From the NCBI GenBank assembly GCA_021324075.1, contig JAJPJW010000200.1:1-38624 (forward strand): a stretch of DNA of 38,624 nucleotides, given 5' to 3'. A program made the translations under genes and the position numbers. Source of the stretch: Pseudomonadota bacterium. Its GTDB lineage: Bacteria > Oederibacteriota > Muellerivitia > Muellerivitales > Muellerivitaceae. Below, piece by piece: positions 1-8,871 of the stretch. A model generated the notes under the pieces. That model made no database searches and had not been told where the DNA came from. It saw nothing but the letters and a program-made list of their open reading frames with translations. Numbering within the stretch: position 1 is the first letter of the stretch; the number at the start of each line of letters is the position of its first letter.

Positions 1-17
1 AGTCCAAGGAGCCTCCC

Positions 18-836
18 ATGGTCATTGATGTCATGACCAAGAAGGGCCTCTTCTTCACCCTTCGCAAAGACGCCTGGTGGTTAGAACCCCTGTTCTACCA
101 GTGCCTCTTCGGCGGGTTCACGATCTATGCGACTTGGGCGGCTTTCCATCCCTATGGCGTCGATGGGAAGCATCTTTATGAGTTCGGCCCCTATCTTTCC
201 CCCATGTTCTCGCCCTTCTTCAATCCCGACTGGCTCCACAAGCTGCCCCAGTGGCTGGCAACCCCGGCGCTCCTCATCCTTTGGGCGCCCGGCGGCTTCC
301 GGGGAACCTGCTATTACTACCGCAAGGCCTACTATCGTTCCATTTTCCTGGATCCCCCCGGTTGCGCGGTGGGGGAGCCCTGCGTGAAATACGAAGGCGA
401 AACCAAGTTCTTCCTTTTCCAGAACATCCACCGTTACTTCCTTTATGTGGCGTTGATCTTCATCCTGATCCTGACCTGGGACGGGATCCTGGCCATGATC
501 TGGCCTTCCCTGGGCGTGGGCCCGGACAACGCCTCCTTGCCGGGACCCCATCAGTTCGGGATCGGGGTCGGCACCCTGGTGATGTGCCTCAACGCCTACC
601 TTTTGGCGGGTTACACCCTGGGCTGTCACGCTTTCCGGCACTTGGTGGGCGGCGGGCTCGACTTCCTGGGCGTGAAAAAGAACCATCCAACCCGGTTCCT
701 CCTGTGGCGTTTGGTCACCAAGCTCAATGAAAAGCACATGCAGTGGGCCCTTGTTTCCATGCTCTGGGTGGGTTTCACCGACCTCTACATCCGCATGTGC
801 GCGATGGGCGTCTGGCACGACTACAGGTTCTTCTAA
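18..836 (+). CDS. sdhC: Succinate dehydrogenase membrane anchor, Sdh1 type
   Basis: Membrane subunit (272 aa) that anchors the SdhAB catalytic pair and passes electrons to quinone. It has about five hydrophobic segments. The order of conserved patches (AWWLEPL near residue 20, TWAAF near 40, YLSPMFSPF near 60, LILWAPGGFRGTCYYYRKAYYR near 86-107 in pieces, NIHRYF near 138, GCHAFRHL near 202, EKHMQWA near 240) matches the single long anchor of mycobacterial Sdh1 (Rv0249c-like) rather than the short SdhC/SdhD pair of E. coli. Candidate cofactor ligands are C98, H138, C203, H204, H208 and H240. AAGGAG lies 6 nt before the ATG. The flavoprotein gene follows 21 nt downstream. The start of the operon may lie outside the window. 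Confidence 0.88.
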   Translation: MVIDVMTKKGLFFTLRKDAWWLEPLFYQCLFGGFTIYATWAAFHPYGVDGKHLYEFGPYLSPMFSPFFNPDWLHKLPQWLATPALLILWAPGGFRGTCYYYRKAYYRSIFLDPPGCAVGEPCVKYEGETKFFLFQNIHRYFLYVALIFILILTWDGILAMIWPSLGVGPDNASLPGPHQFGIGVGTLVMCLNAYLLAGYTLGCHAFRHLVGGGLDFLGVKKNHPTRFLLWRLVTKLNEKHMQWALVSMLWVGFTDLYIRMCAMGVWHDYRFF

Positions 837-857
837 AAAACGGAACGGAACGGGACC

Positions 858-2732
858 ATGAGCGACAATTACCAATCTTTCGATTACGACGTGCTGGTCA
901 TCGGGGCCGGGGGCGCGGGGCTTCGGGCCGCCATCGAAGCCTCGGCGGCGGGCTGCAAGACCGGGTTGGTTTGCAAATCCCTCCTGGGCAAGGCCCATAC
1001 GGTCATGGCCGAAGGCGGCATCGCGGCGGCCCTGGCCACCGTCGATTCGCGCGATTCCTGGCAACAACATTTCTGCGACGGCATGATCGGCGGCAACCTG
1101 GGCAACCACTGGCGCATGGTCCAGATCCACGCCCAACAGGCGCCCGACCGGGTGAGGGAGCTGGAAAAATGGGGCGCGGTGTTCGACCGCACCAGCGACG
1201 GCAAGGGCAACATCAACGTCCGCCATTTCGGCGGCCACACCTACAAGCGACTGGCCCACGTGGGTGACCGCACGGGGCTGGAACTCATCCGCACCCTGCA
1301 GGATAAGGGCGTTCACTCGGGAATCGACGTGCACATGGAATGCACCATTTATTCCCTGATCAAGGATGGCGAGAAAATCGCCGGAGCCTTCGGCTATTTC
1401 CGCGAATCGGGCCGGCCGGTCCTGTTCCGCGCCAAATCGGTCATTGTGTCCACCGGGGGCATCGGCAAGATTTATTTCGTCAATTCCAACTCCTGGGAAT
1501 GCACGGGCGACGGGTTCGCCCTGGGCTACCTGGCCGGGGCCGAACTGGCCGACATGGAATACATCCAGTTCCACCCCACGGGCATGTGCTGGCCGCCCTC
1601 GGTGCGGGGCATCCTTATTACCGAAGGCGTCAGGGGCGAGGGCGGGGTGCTGAAAAACAACAAGGGCGAGCGCTTTATGTTCAAGTACATCCCCCCCAAG
1701 TACCAGGGCAAATATGCCGATACCGAGGAAGAGGCCAACGCCTGGTTCCAGAAGGTGGTGGTTGAAGGCCAAAAGGAAGAAGGGGTCAAGGAACGCAAGC
1801 CCCCCGAGCTCATGAGCCGCGACGTAGTGGCCCGGGCCCTTTGGACCGAGATCAAGGAAGGCCGGGGCGGCGAGCACGGCGGGGTCTACCTGGATATCGC
1901 CTCGCGCCGCACGCCCGAGGACATCAAGAAAAAGCTCCCTTCCATGTACCACCAGTTCAAGCAACTGGCCGACGTGGACATCACCAAGGTGCCCATGGAA
2001 ATCGCCCCCACCTGCCATTACATGATGGGCGGCCTCAAGGTGGACCCGGAGACCCAGATGTCCAACGTGCCGGGCCTTTTCGCCGCGGGCGAATGCTCCG
2101 CGGGCATGCACGGCTCCAACCGCCTGGGCGGCAATTCGCTCTCCGACCTGGTGGTTTTCGGCAAGCTGGCCGGGGAGAACGCGGCCGCCTATGCCAAGAA
2201 ACAGAAAGACCTGCCCAAGGTGAACGAGGGCCAGCTCTCGGCCTTGAACAAGGAAATGAACAAACCCTTCGAAAACGGCCAAGGCGAAGTTTCCTACAAG
2301 ATCCTGGCCGACCTCCAGCAGGTCATGGAAAAGGGGGCCGGCATGTACCGCGAGGAAGGCCTGCTCGACCAATGCCTCAAGGACCTGGAGGGCCTGAAGG
2401 CCCGGCTGGAGAAGGTCTCCGCCGAGGGGAACCGCATGTTCAACCCGGGCTGGCACGTGGCCCTGGATCTCCGCAATATGCTGGTGGTGGCCGAGGCCGT
2501 CGCCCGCGCCGCCAAGGAACGCAAGGAATCCCGCGGGGGCCATACCCGCACCGACTTCACGGGTTACTCGAAGGAATTCGCCAAGAAACGCATCCTCATC
2601 CGGGACAAGGGCGGCAAGATGGAGGTGGTCCGGGAGGACCTGCCCCAGATCCCCGCCGAATTGGAGAAGGAACTGGTGGACGCCCATTTGTTGAAGCCGG
2701 AAATCCTAAAGCAACTGCGCGGGGAGGCTTAA
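858..2732 (+). CDS. sdhA: Succinate dehydrogenase/fumarate reductase flavoprotein subunit
   Basis: Catalytic subunit (624 aa) of complex II that oxidises succinate to fumarate using FAD. The N-terminus has the dinucleotide-binding motif VIGAGGAGLRAA (residues 14-25). AHTVMAEGG follows, with H47 in the position of the histidine that covalently holds FAD. QFHPTG, TEGVRGEGG, HYMMGG and the C-terminal ECSAGMHGSNRLGGNSLSD region are all present, so the active site looks intact. Length fits the family. It sits between the anchor gene and sdhB, with only one base before the sdhB ATG, so translation is probably coupled. The direction of the reaction in the cell cannot be read from sequence; the aerobic-type anchor favours succinate oxidation. 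Confidence 0.96.
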   Translation: MSDNYQSFDYDVLVIGAGGAGLRAAIEASAAGCKTGLVCKSLLGKAHTVMAEGGIAAALATVDSRDSWQQHFCDGMIGGNLGNHWRMVQIHAQQAPDRVRELEKWGAVFDRTSDGKGNINVRHFGGHTYKRLAHVGDRTGLELIRTLQDKGVHSGIDVHMECTIYSLIKDGEKIAGAFGYFRESGRPVLFRAKSVIVSTGGIGKIYFVNSNSWECTGDGFALGYLAGAELADMEYIQFHPTGMCWPPSVRGILITEGVRGEGGVLKNNKGERFMFKYIPPKYQGKYADTEEEANAWFQKVVVEGQKEEGVKERKPPELMSRDVVARALWTEIKEGRGGEHGGVYLDIASRRTPEDIKKKLPSMYHQFKQLADVDITKVPMEIAPTCHYMMGGLKVDPETQMSNVPGLFAAGECSAGMHGSNRLGGNSLSDLVVFGKLAGENAAAYAKKQKDLPKVNEGQLSALNKEMNKPFENGQGEVSYKILADLQQVMEKGAGMYREEGLLDQCLKDLEGLKARLEKVSAEGNRMFNPGWHVALDLRNMLVVAEAVARAAKERKESRGGHTRTDFTGYSKEFAKKRILIRDKGGKMEVVREDLPQIPAELEKELVDAHLLKPEILKQLRGEA

Positions 2733-2733
2733 C

Positions 2734-3465
2734 ATGGGCAAAGTCCACATGAAGGTCTACCGTGGCAACTCCGAAGGCGGGGAACTGAAGGATTACAACG
2801 TCGATGTCGAGGAAGGCATGGTGGTCCTGGACGTGATCCACAAGATCCAGGCCACCCAATCCTCCGACCTGGCCTGCCGCTGGAACTGCAAAGCCGGCAA
2901 ATGCGGCTCCTGCTCGGCGGAAGTGAACGGCAAGCCGCGGTTGATGTGCATGACCCGCATGAACACCTTCCAGGAAGGGGAGACCGTCACGGTGGCCCCC
3001 ATGAAGACCTTCCCCCTGCTCAAGGACCTGGCCACCGACGTTTCCTACAACTATGAGGTGAACAAGAAGATCCCCCCCTTCACCCCCAAGGAAGGCGCCG
3101 ACTGGCATTGGGAGCAGGAGGACGTGGACCGGGTGCAGGAATTCCGCAAGTGCATCGAATGCTTCCTCTGCCAGGACACCTGCCACGTGCTTCGCGACCA
3201 CGACAAGATGGGCAAGTTCGCGGGCCCGCGGTTCTTCGTGCGCATCGCCTCCCTCGAGATGCATCCCATCGACGGCGAGGACCGGGTGCCGCTCCTCAAG
3301 GGTGAACACGGCCTGGGTTATTGCAACATCACCAAGTGCTGTACCGAGGTCTGTCCCGAGGACATCCATATCACGGACAACGCGATCATTCCCCTGAAGG
3401 AGAGGGTCGTGGACCGCTATTACGATCCTTTGCGCATCCTTTGGAGCAAGATTACGGGCAAGTAA
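2734..3465 (+). CDS. sdhB: Succinate dehydrogenase iron-sulfur subunit
   Basis: Electron-transfer subunit (243 aa) between SdhA and the anchor. The N-terminal ferredoxin-like domain has the [2Fe-2S] cysteines C52, C57, C60 and C72 in the usual C-x4-C-x2-C-x11-C spacing, with an extra C48. The C-terminal domain has CIECFLCQDTC (C-x2-C-x2-C-x3-C) for the [4Fe-4S] cluster and CNITKCCTEVCP for the remaining cluster. GGGGAGG precedes the start inside the end of sdhA. It closes the sdhCAB operon; no further sdh gene follows, consistent with a one-subunit anchor. Confidence 0.95.
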   Translation: MGKVHMKVYRGNSEGGELKDYNVDVEEGMVVLDVIHKIQATQSSDLACRWNCKAGKCGSCSAEVNGKPRLMCMTRMNTFQEGETVTVAPMKTFPLLKDLATDVSYNYEVNKKIPPFTPKEGADWHWEQEDVDRVQEFRKCIECFLCQDTCHVLRDHDKMGKFAGPRFFVRIASLEMHPIDGEDRVPLLKGEHGLGYCNITKCCTEVCPEDIHITDNAIIPLKERVVDRYYDPLRILWSKITGK

Positions 3466-3563
3466 ATCCGCCCCGCCGTCCGGTCTTTCCCGGAAAAGCC
3501 GTTCTTTAAAGGATTCTTCGGCCTATCCGTTCCATTCCAAAAGCCTTAAAATGGGCATCTTCC

Positions 3564-3593
3564 AAAAGGGGGTTTTCTTCGGCCCCCTTGGAG
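3564..3593 (+). promoter_or_regulatory. Hairpin abutting the ribosome site of the PAS kinase gene
   Basis: A run of five G (after CCAAAA) pairs with CCCCCTTGG around a loop of about ten bases. The 3' arm runs into the GGAGAGG ribosome binding site that serves the ATG at 3604. There is no T tract, so it looks more like a translational control element, or an element ending sdh transcripts with help from a factor, than a classic terminator. No function is shown by the sequence alone. Confidence 0.35.
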
Positions 3594-3603
3594 AGGCCCT
3601 TTC

Positions 3604-5898
3604 ATGAAGCTGGATTTTTTCCCCGACAACGTCCTTTCCATTCAAATCGAAGGCCTTTTTCAATTCCTGAAGAAAAAAGGCCCCTTAACCACAGAAACCC
3701 TTTTTTTGAAATCCCTCCTGGAGGAAATGTCGGAGGGCGTTGTGATCGCCGACGAAGAAGGGGAGCACCTGTTCCTGAATGCCGCGGCCCAGAGGATCCT
3801 GGGTTGGAAGGAAACGCTTCATGCGTCCATGGAAGACTGGCCCAAAACCCACGGCGCCTACCGGATGGACGGCGCCACACTTTTTGATTTCAAAGCCCTT
3901 CCCCTGGTGCGGGCCATCCACGGGGAGAAAACCGACGGCGTGGAAATATTCCTGCGCAACGACCGGCTGCCCCAGGGCCGGCTGCTTTCCGTGCGGGGAC
4001 GCCCCTTGAAGGACGGAGGAGGGAAGGTCCTGGGCGGCGTGGTTTTCTTCGAGGATATCACCACCCTCAAACAAGAGACGATCCGCGCCCAGCGCATGAC
4101 CGACCTGGTGGCCCTTTCACCCATCGGCATCATTGAAACGACCCCCGATGCCCGGATCGTCAGCTGGAACGCCTATGCGGAAAAGATCTACGGCTACCGG
4201 GCCGAGGAGATCGTGGGCAGGCATTACACCCTCCTGGTCCCCCTTTACAAGGTCCCGCTCATGCAGGAACAGGTGCAGGCCCTCCTGAAGGGGGAACCGG
4301 TGGAAAGCCATGAAACAATCCGCGTCCGCAAGGACGGCCGTTCCATCGTCACCTGGTGCTCCGCCTCCCCCCTGTTGGCGGAGGATGGGCGGGTCCGGGG
4401 CTTCGCCCTGGTGACCCGGGACGTGACGGATGAACGCATGCCCCCCATCGCCGAGAAGATCCCGGACGGAATCCTGGTCCTTTCGCTGGAGGGGAGGATT
4501 ATGGGGTGGAACCCGGCGGCGGAAAAAATCTTTGGTTACCCCAAGGCCGAGGCCGTGGGCAAGGCTTTCCTGGACCTCTTTGCGGACGGAGCCAAGGGCA
4601 CCCTCGGCGACATTCTAGGGTTCGCCGGCCTGGGGAAGGTGTTTTCCGACTTCAACACCCAGGGCCTGAAAAAGGACAAAACCGTGGTCGAGCTTTCACT
4701 TTCCCTCTGCCCCTCAAGGGACGAACAAGGCAAGATTACGGCCTTGAGCGTCGTCCTGCGGGACATCACCGAACTCAAACTGGCCGAAAGCCGCATTTCC
4801 CAATGGAAATCCATCGTTGATGACTCCACGGAAGGTGTGGCGCGGGACGACCTGGAAGGCAAGATCCTTTATTGGAACAAGGGTTGCGAGCGGATCTACG
4901 GCTATACGGCGGAGGAGGTCCTGGGAAAGGATTTTTCCATGCTGGTGCCCGAAGGCCAGGTGAGCGACTTTCCCAAGGTCGTCGGCCTCATCAAGGAAGG
5001 CCATGCGGCCCAGTACGAGGCGGTGCGCCGGCGCAAGGACGGCCGGCTGATCCATATCTCCGTCACCCTCTCCCCCTTGAGGGACGCGGAGGGCCGTATC
5101 GCCGGAGCTTCGGTCTTCATCAAGGACATCACCGAAAAGGTCAGCCTGAAAGAGGCCTTGAAGCGGCGGGAAGAACAGATCCTGCAGGCCCAGAAAATGG
5201 AGGCGGTGGGCCGCATGGCCGGCGGGTTGGCCCACGATTTCAACAACATGCTGGCCGCAGTGCACATGCACCTCCAACTGTTGAAGGACGAGAACCTGGG
5301 GGAGGAGGGGCGGGAAGCGATGGAAACCATCCGCGACACCCTGGCCCGCGCCGCCGATTTGACCCAGCAATTGCTGATGTTCGGCCGCAAACGCCCCTCC
5401 GCTCCCCAACCCCTGGATTTGAACCAACTAGTCCAAGAGGAAACCCGGCTCCTGCAAAGGATGGTCACCCAGGCGCTCCCCCTGGAGTGCGAATTGGGGG
5501 AAGGGGTGCCGCCGATCGAGGGGGACCGGATGGAGTTGAGGCAGGTTTTCATGAACCTGGTGATCAACGCGCGGGACGCCATGCCGTCGGGAGGGAGCAT
5601 CCACTTCAAGACCCGGGCCTGGAGCTCGACGGGGAAAGGCCCGGACGGGTCGCCCCTGCCGGCCGGCCCCTATGCCTGGCTCTCGGTTCAGGACACGGGG
5701 ACGGGCATGGACCCGGAAACGGTCCGGCATATTTTCGAACCCTTTTTCACCACCAAGGAAGAAGGCAAGGGGACGGGCCTTGGACTGGCCATCGTTTATT
5801 CCATCGTCACGAAAAGCAATGGGAAGGTCTGGGCCGAGAGTGAAAAGAACAAGGGAACGACCTTCCACCTTTGCTTCCCCGCGGCCGGGGCGCATTGA
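3604..5898 (+). CDS. Soluble multi-PAS sensor histidine kinase
   Basis: Cytosolic two-component sensor (764 aa) with no membrane segment. Four PAS-like sensor domains lie at roughly 30-160, 160-275, 280-395 and 400-520; the second and fourth are the clearest, with the W-N-x-x-A/C-E-x-I-Y-G-Y pattern. The dimerisation domain carries GGLAHDFNN with H544 as the phospho-acceptor. The ATPase domain has [10 protein letters not shown] (N box), DTGTGM (G1), [20 protein letters not shown] (F and G2 boxes) and ends the protein. There is no attached receiver domain and no response regulator gene beside it, so its partner is encoded elsewhere. PAS domains could sense redox state, flavin, haem or a small ligand. 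It follows the sdh operon after 138 nt; a link to respiratory state is only inference. GGAGAGG lies 7 nt before the ATG. Confidence 0.93.
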   Translation: MKLDFFPDNVLSIQIEGLFQFLKKKGPLTTETLFLKSLLEEMSEGVVIADEEGEHLFLNAAAQRILGWKETLHASMEDWPKTHGAYRMDGATLFDFKALPLVRAIHGEKTDGVEIFLRNDRLPQGRLLSVRGRPLKDGGGKVLGGVVFFEDITTLKQETIRAQRMTDLVALSPIGIIETTPDARIVSWNAYAEKIYGYRAEEIVGRHYTLLVPLYKVPLMQEQVQALLKGEPVESHETIRVRKDGRSIVTWCSASPLLAEDGRVRGFALVTRDVTDERMPPIAEKIPDGILVLSLEGRIMGWNPAAEKIFGYPKAEAVGKAFLDLFADGAKGTLGDILGFAGLGKVFSDFNTQGLKKDKTVVELSLSLCPSRDEQGKITALSVVLRDITELKLAESRISQWKSIVDDSTEGVARDDLEGKILYWNKGCERIYGYTAEEVLGKDFSMLVPEGQVSDFPKVVGLIKEGHAAQYEAVRRRKDGRLIHISVTLSPLRDAEGRIAGASVFIKDITEKVSLKEALKRREEQILQAQKMEAVGRMAGGLAHDFNNMLAAVHMHLQLLKDENLGEEGREAMETIRDTLARAADLTQQLLMFGRKRPSAPQPLDLNQLVQEETRLLQRMVTQALPLECELGEGVPPIEGDRMELRQVFMNLVINARDAMPSGGSIHFKTRAWSSTGKGPDGSPLPAGPYAWLSVQDTGTGMDPETVRHIFEPFFTTKEEGKGTGLGLAIVYSIVTKSNGKVWAESEKNKGTTFHLCFPAAGAH

Positions 5899-5932
5899 CG
5901 CCCCCCTCAAGACTCCGCTGAACAAGGCTATT

Positions 5933-5955
5933 GGAAGGGAATCCCGCCTTCCTTT
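5933..5955 (+). terminator. Weak hairpin terminator candidate
   Basis: GGAAGG and CCTTCC form a 6-bp stem around an 8-nt loop, followed by only three T. It lies 35 nt after the kinase stop and before the beta-barrel gene. The short T run makes it weak. Confidence 0.3.
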
Positions 5956-5975
5956 CATTCAAAACGGCGCCTTGG

Positions 5976-5981
5976 TATTAT
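5976..5981 (+). promoter_or_regulatory. Candidate -10 box, possible leaderless start
   Basis: TATTAT ends 7 nt before the ATG at 5989. No Shine-Dalgarno sequence lies in the AT-rich stretch between them, so a transcript starting near 5988 would be nearly leaderless. No good -35 box is visible at 17 nt, which lowers confidence. Confidence 0.3.
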
Positions 5982-5988
5982 TTAAATT

Positions 5989-6666
5989 ATGAAGCCGTCC
6001 CTGTTTTTGGCCTTGATGATTTATCTTTCCGCTACCTTGGGTTGGGCCCAAGGTGAGGTTCCTCTTCCCAATTCCGTGCAGGCCCAGGTGGGGGACAACT
6101 ATTTCGGCCAATCTTTCGGCCTCACCTATTCCCGGGATTTGCTGGGTCCCCTTTGGGGGCAGTTCGCCCTGGAGATCGGCAGTATTTCCTTCACTTCGGC
6201 CTCGGGCCAGACTTTTTTCATCTTTACCAACAACACGGCCATCGACTACAACGTCGGCCTCGACATCCACGACATGGTCACCACCGCCCTGGCCTTCCAT
6301 TGGACCGACCGGGGAACCCTCCGCTGGCTTGATTCCCTGGCCGTCGGACTGACTTATTTTGATTTGACCGTCCATACATCCTACGACACCGGGAATCCAG
6401 GGGACCCTTACCAGGGGCAAAGGGATATCTCCGCCTTCGCCCTTTATACCGAACTGCATTTGTTGGACTTCCACGTGCCGAACGACCGGTTGTTTTTTTC
6501 CCTGGGGGCCAAGTGCAATACGGCATTCCTGGAAAGCCCCCAAACCGTTTACACGAAAAACAGAAACGGACAGACTTCCTCCGTTTCCGAGATCAATCCG
6601 AATGGCGGGTCCATCCTCTTTCCCGACATCGAGGGCTTTTTGGGACTGGGGTACGAGTTCGAATAA
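5989..6666 (+). CDS. Exported protein, probable outer-membrane beta-barrel
   Basis: A 225-residue protein of unrecognised family. It starts with a signal peptide (MKPSLFLALMIYLSATLGWA, cleavage likely after WAQ or GWA). The mature part is rich in alternating polar and aromatic strands (FGLTYSRDL, FALEIGSISF, ALAFHWTD, SLAVGLTYFDLTV, LFFSLGAKC) and ends in FLGLGYEFE, like the closing strand of small outer-membrane barrels. There is a single cysteine in the mature region. No enzymatic motif is seen. It stands alone on the plus strand and converges with the exported protein at 6741-8663. Confidence 0.75.
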   Translation: MKPSLFLALMIYLSATLGWAQGEVPLPNSVQAQVGDNYFGQSFGLTYSRDLLGPLWGQFALEIGSISFTSASGQTFFIFTNNTAIDYNVGLDIHDMVTTALAFHWTDRGTLRWLDSLAVGLTYFDLTVHTSYDTGNPGDPYQGQRDISAFALYTELHLLDFHVPNDRLFFSLGAKCNTAFLESPQTVYTKNRNGQTSSVSEINPNGGSILFPDIEGFLGLGYEFE

Positions 6667-6740
6667 AAGGGAAGCGGGGCGGATCGGCGCCACGATTCCC
6701 TGGCGGCCCCCCTGGAAAGTGTTTTTTTGGCCAGGAAGAT

Positions 6741-8663
6741 TTAGGGGCTGCCGGAAACCGTCCGCAGGACCGAAAGGCTTCTCAAAGGCCTGCCGTCCTT
6801 GTAAACCACCACGAAATACCGGCCGGGGGGCGTGTCTTTCCCCCTGGCATCCCGCCCGTCCCATTCCAACCATTGGTCGTTTTGCCCGACCACCTTGCCG
6901 TCAAAAATGGATTGCAACAGGTTTCCTGAGGCGTCCACCACTTCCACCCGGTACTGCCCCGGGCCGTCGGCAAACTCCACGTAAACATTGGCGGGCGGGG
7001 CGTTGAATTCGATGGTTTGGCTCAAATCCAAATGGGGAAGCCAAGTGGGGACGGCCGTGGGCCGGGCCTTTGCGGGCGGAAGGGTGGATGTGGGCGGCGG
7101 CACGGAAAGGGGAATGGGCGTCGGGGTCCACCGCGGCCGAGAGGGGGTTGAAGTGGGCCGGATTCCTACCGGAGTGGGCTTGGGCCGGGGAACGGCGCTG
7201 GGGCGGGGCGCGATACGAAAAGGGGTCGGGCTGGGCTTGGGGCGGGGAGGGACCCAAGGCAGGGGGGTGGGGGAGGGTGGAGGAACCCTCCTGAGGGGCG
7301 CCGGGGTATGGGTGGGCGTGGATGGAACGGCTGTCGGGGTGAAGCTCCGGGTGGGCAGGGGCGTTGGCGTGGCCGGCCCGCAGAAAAAGGCCAACTGGTC
7401 GATTTGAAATGAAAAAGCCCCCCGGCTTTCGCATGAAAATTCCAGCAGCGTAATATTGGACCCGTTGAAATGGGGCTCCTGGCCCAAGCGGCTCACCAGC
7501 CAGGATTTCCGGACCATTTTGGCGAAGGGGATCTGGACAAAGGTCCAATCCCCGCCCGGGCGGTAGAGGGGAAATAGATACTGGTTCTTCCCGGTTTCAT
7601 CGGTGCTCGTGAGAGTGAAGGAATAGGCCTGTCCGTCGCCCTTCATCCAAAATTGGATGCCGCCCAGTCCACGGCCCGCCGCGTCATAGGGCGCGCCTCC
7701 GGCGCCCAAGGTCGTCTGGAGGGAAGCGTAACGGCCCTCCCCGGGTTGTCCCCGGCTTCCAGCCATCCGGGCCGAGAATCGGGTCCCATCGGCGCCGGGG
7801 GCGTCATAGGCGGCCGCCACATCGGCGTCAGGAGAAGAACCGGTTTTCCAGGTTCCCCCCATCCGATTGGTCCGGGTGGCGCCGCTGTTGGGGCCCGGAT
7901 CCTCGAAGTCGTCAATAAAGGTTGGGGGGCATCCGTATCCGAGGGGAGTAGCCGTGGGAAGGGGCGGCTGTTTTGCCGCCGGCGCCGGGCCCGACGGGGA
8001 GGGAGGGCATTGGGGGATGTAGTCCCCGTAAAAGCCCACCGTGTCCAGGCTGTAGCCAAAGGCCCCGTTTCTTAAGGGGAAAAATTGGATTCCACTGACG
8101 TCCGTTCCGTCCAGGTTCTCGGGCAAATCCCCCTGGCTCCCGCTATACCGGCGCGTCATCTTTTCAAAGGGCACCTGGAAAAAGGACCATTCCCCGGCAG
8201 GGGCGGTGAATTCATAACCGTACCAATCATGGCCGTCGGTGACGGCCGCATTGGGCACCTCCACGCGGTAGCGGTTGCCGTCCCCCATGATCCAGAACTG
8301 GACCCCTTTGAGGCCGTGGCAGGCGACGTTGACCGGCTGGGTGAAGGATGAAAGAAGGGGGCATTGGAAGATGGCATAGGCGTTCCCCATGCCCATAAAT
8401 CCCGTCACCCCGGCCGAATAGCGGCTGGAAAGGCCTGGCGCATTGAAGGTCACGCCGATGGAACTGTTCAGAACCACCGTGTTCCACGGGCTGCCCCAAA
8501 GGTTCAGGCGGTGGGGAGTAGCGCCGTTCCGGCTTTGGTCCTCAAAATCGTCGATGAGGGTCGAGGGAAGGCTGCCACCCAAGTTGGAATTATCCGCAAG
8601 GGAAGGGCCACAGGAAAAAACCGATAGAAGCAATGAAAGGACGAAGAAAAAGGTTTTATGCAA
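6741..8663 (-). CDS. Exported modular surface protein: two sandwich domains, Pro-rich linker, FlgD-like tail
   Basis: About 640 aa. A signal peptide leads to a possible lipobox, VFSC, though phenylalanine at -2 is unusual. Two similar domains follow (about residues 25-225 and 235-425), each opening with TLIDDFED or TFIDDFED and containing a GIQFWMKGDG/GVQFWIMGDG patch and a W-x-F-x-Q-[VI]-PF patch. This resembles CIA30/CBM-like jelly rolls that bind carbohydrate (family-level inference). A Pro/Thr/Arg-rich linker of about 120 residues then leads to a C-terminal FlgD-like Ig module with LEWDGRDARGKDTPPGRYF. TTG at 8663 is preferred because AGGA lies 7 nt upstream and the signal peptide then starts MHKTFFFVLS; a longer in-frame TTG at 8681 lacks a ribosome site. 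The likely role is cell-surface glycan binding. Confidence 0.8.
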   Translation of the reverse strand: MHKTFFFVLSLLLSVFSCGPSLADNSNLGGSLPSTLIDDFEDQSRNGATPHRLNLWGSPWNTVVLNSSIGVTFNAPGLSSRYSAGVTGFMGMGNAYAIFQCPLLSSFTQPVNVACHGLKGVQFWIMGDGNRYRVEVPNAAVTDGHDWYGYEFTAPAGEWSFFQVPFEKMTRRYSGSQGDLPENLDGTDVSGIQFFPLRNGAFGYSLDTVGFYGDYIPQCPPSPSGPAPAAKQPPLPTATPLGYGCPPTFIDDFEDPGPNSGATRTNRMGGTWKTGSSPDADVAAAYDAPGADGTRFSARMAGSRGQPGEGRYASLQTTLGAGGAPYDAAGRGLGGIQFWMKGDGQAYSFTLTSTDETGKNQYLFPLYRPGGDWTFVQIPFAKMVRKSWLVSRLGQEPHFNGSNITLLEFSCESRGAFSFQIDQLAFFCGPATPTPLPTRSFTPTAVPSTPTHTPAPLRRVPPPSPTPLPWVPPRPKPSPTPFRIAPRPSAVPRPKPTPVGIRPTSTPSRPRWTPTPIPLSVPPPTSTLPPAKARPTAVPTWLPHLDLSQTIEFNAPPANVYVEFADGPGQYRVEVVDASGNLLQSIFDGKVVGQNDQWLEWDGRDARGKDTPPGRYFVVVYKDGRPLRSLSVLRTVSGSP

Positions 8664-8871
8664 GGACGCGTCCTGACCCAAATGAGGACATTCTATCCGA
8701 TGGATGTGGCATCCGGGTTTAGGGTGAAATTGACCCTTAGGATTCCGCCCTTTCCTGCCATAAACCGGGGGTTTTAACCACCTTCCCCCTTTCTTGTAAC
8801 ACCCAGGAAACCTCCCCCCGACATAGTCCTCCCGCTATCGCCGCACCATTCATCCGTCCGGGAGGACTTCC

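Noticed and set aside
81-2687. Very long frame (868 codons) antisense to sdhA and the anchor gene
   Set aside because: It is a GC-driven shadow of the sdh genes, which have complete cofactor motifs.
6667-6740. Bidirectional terminator between convergent genes
   Set aside because: A long CCTGGC/GCCAGG-type pairing is possible, but the loop is large and mismatched, so it was not listed as a feature.
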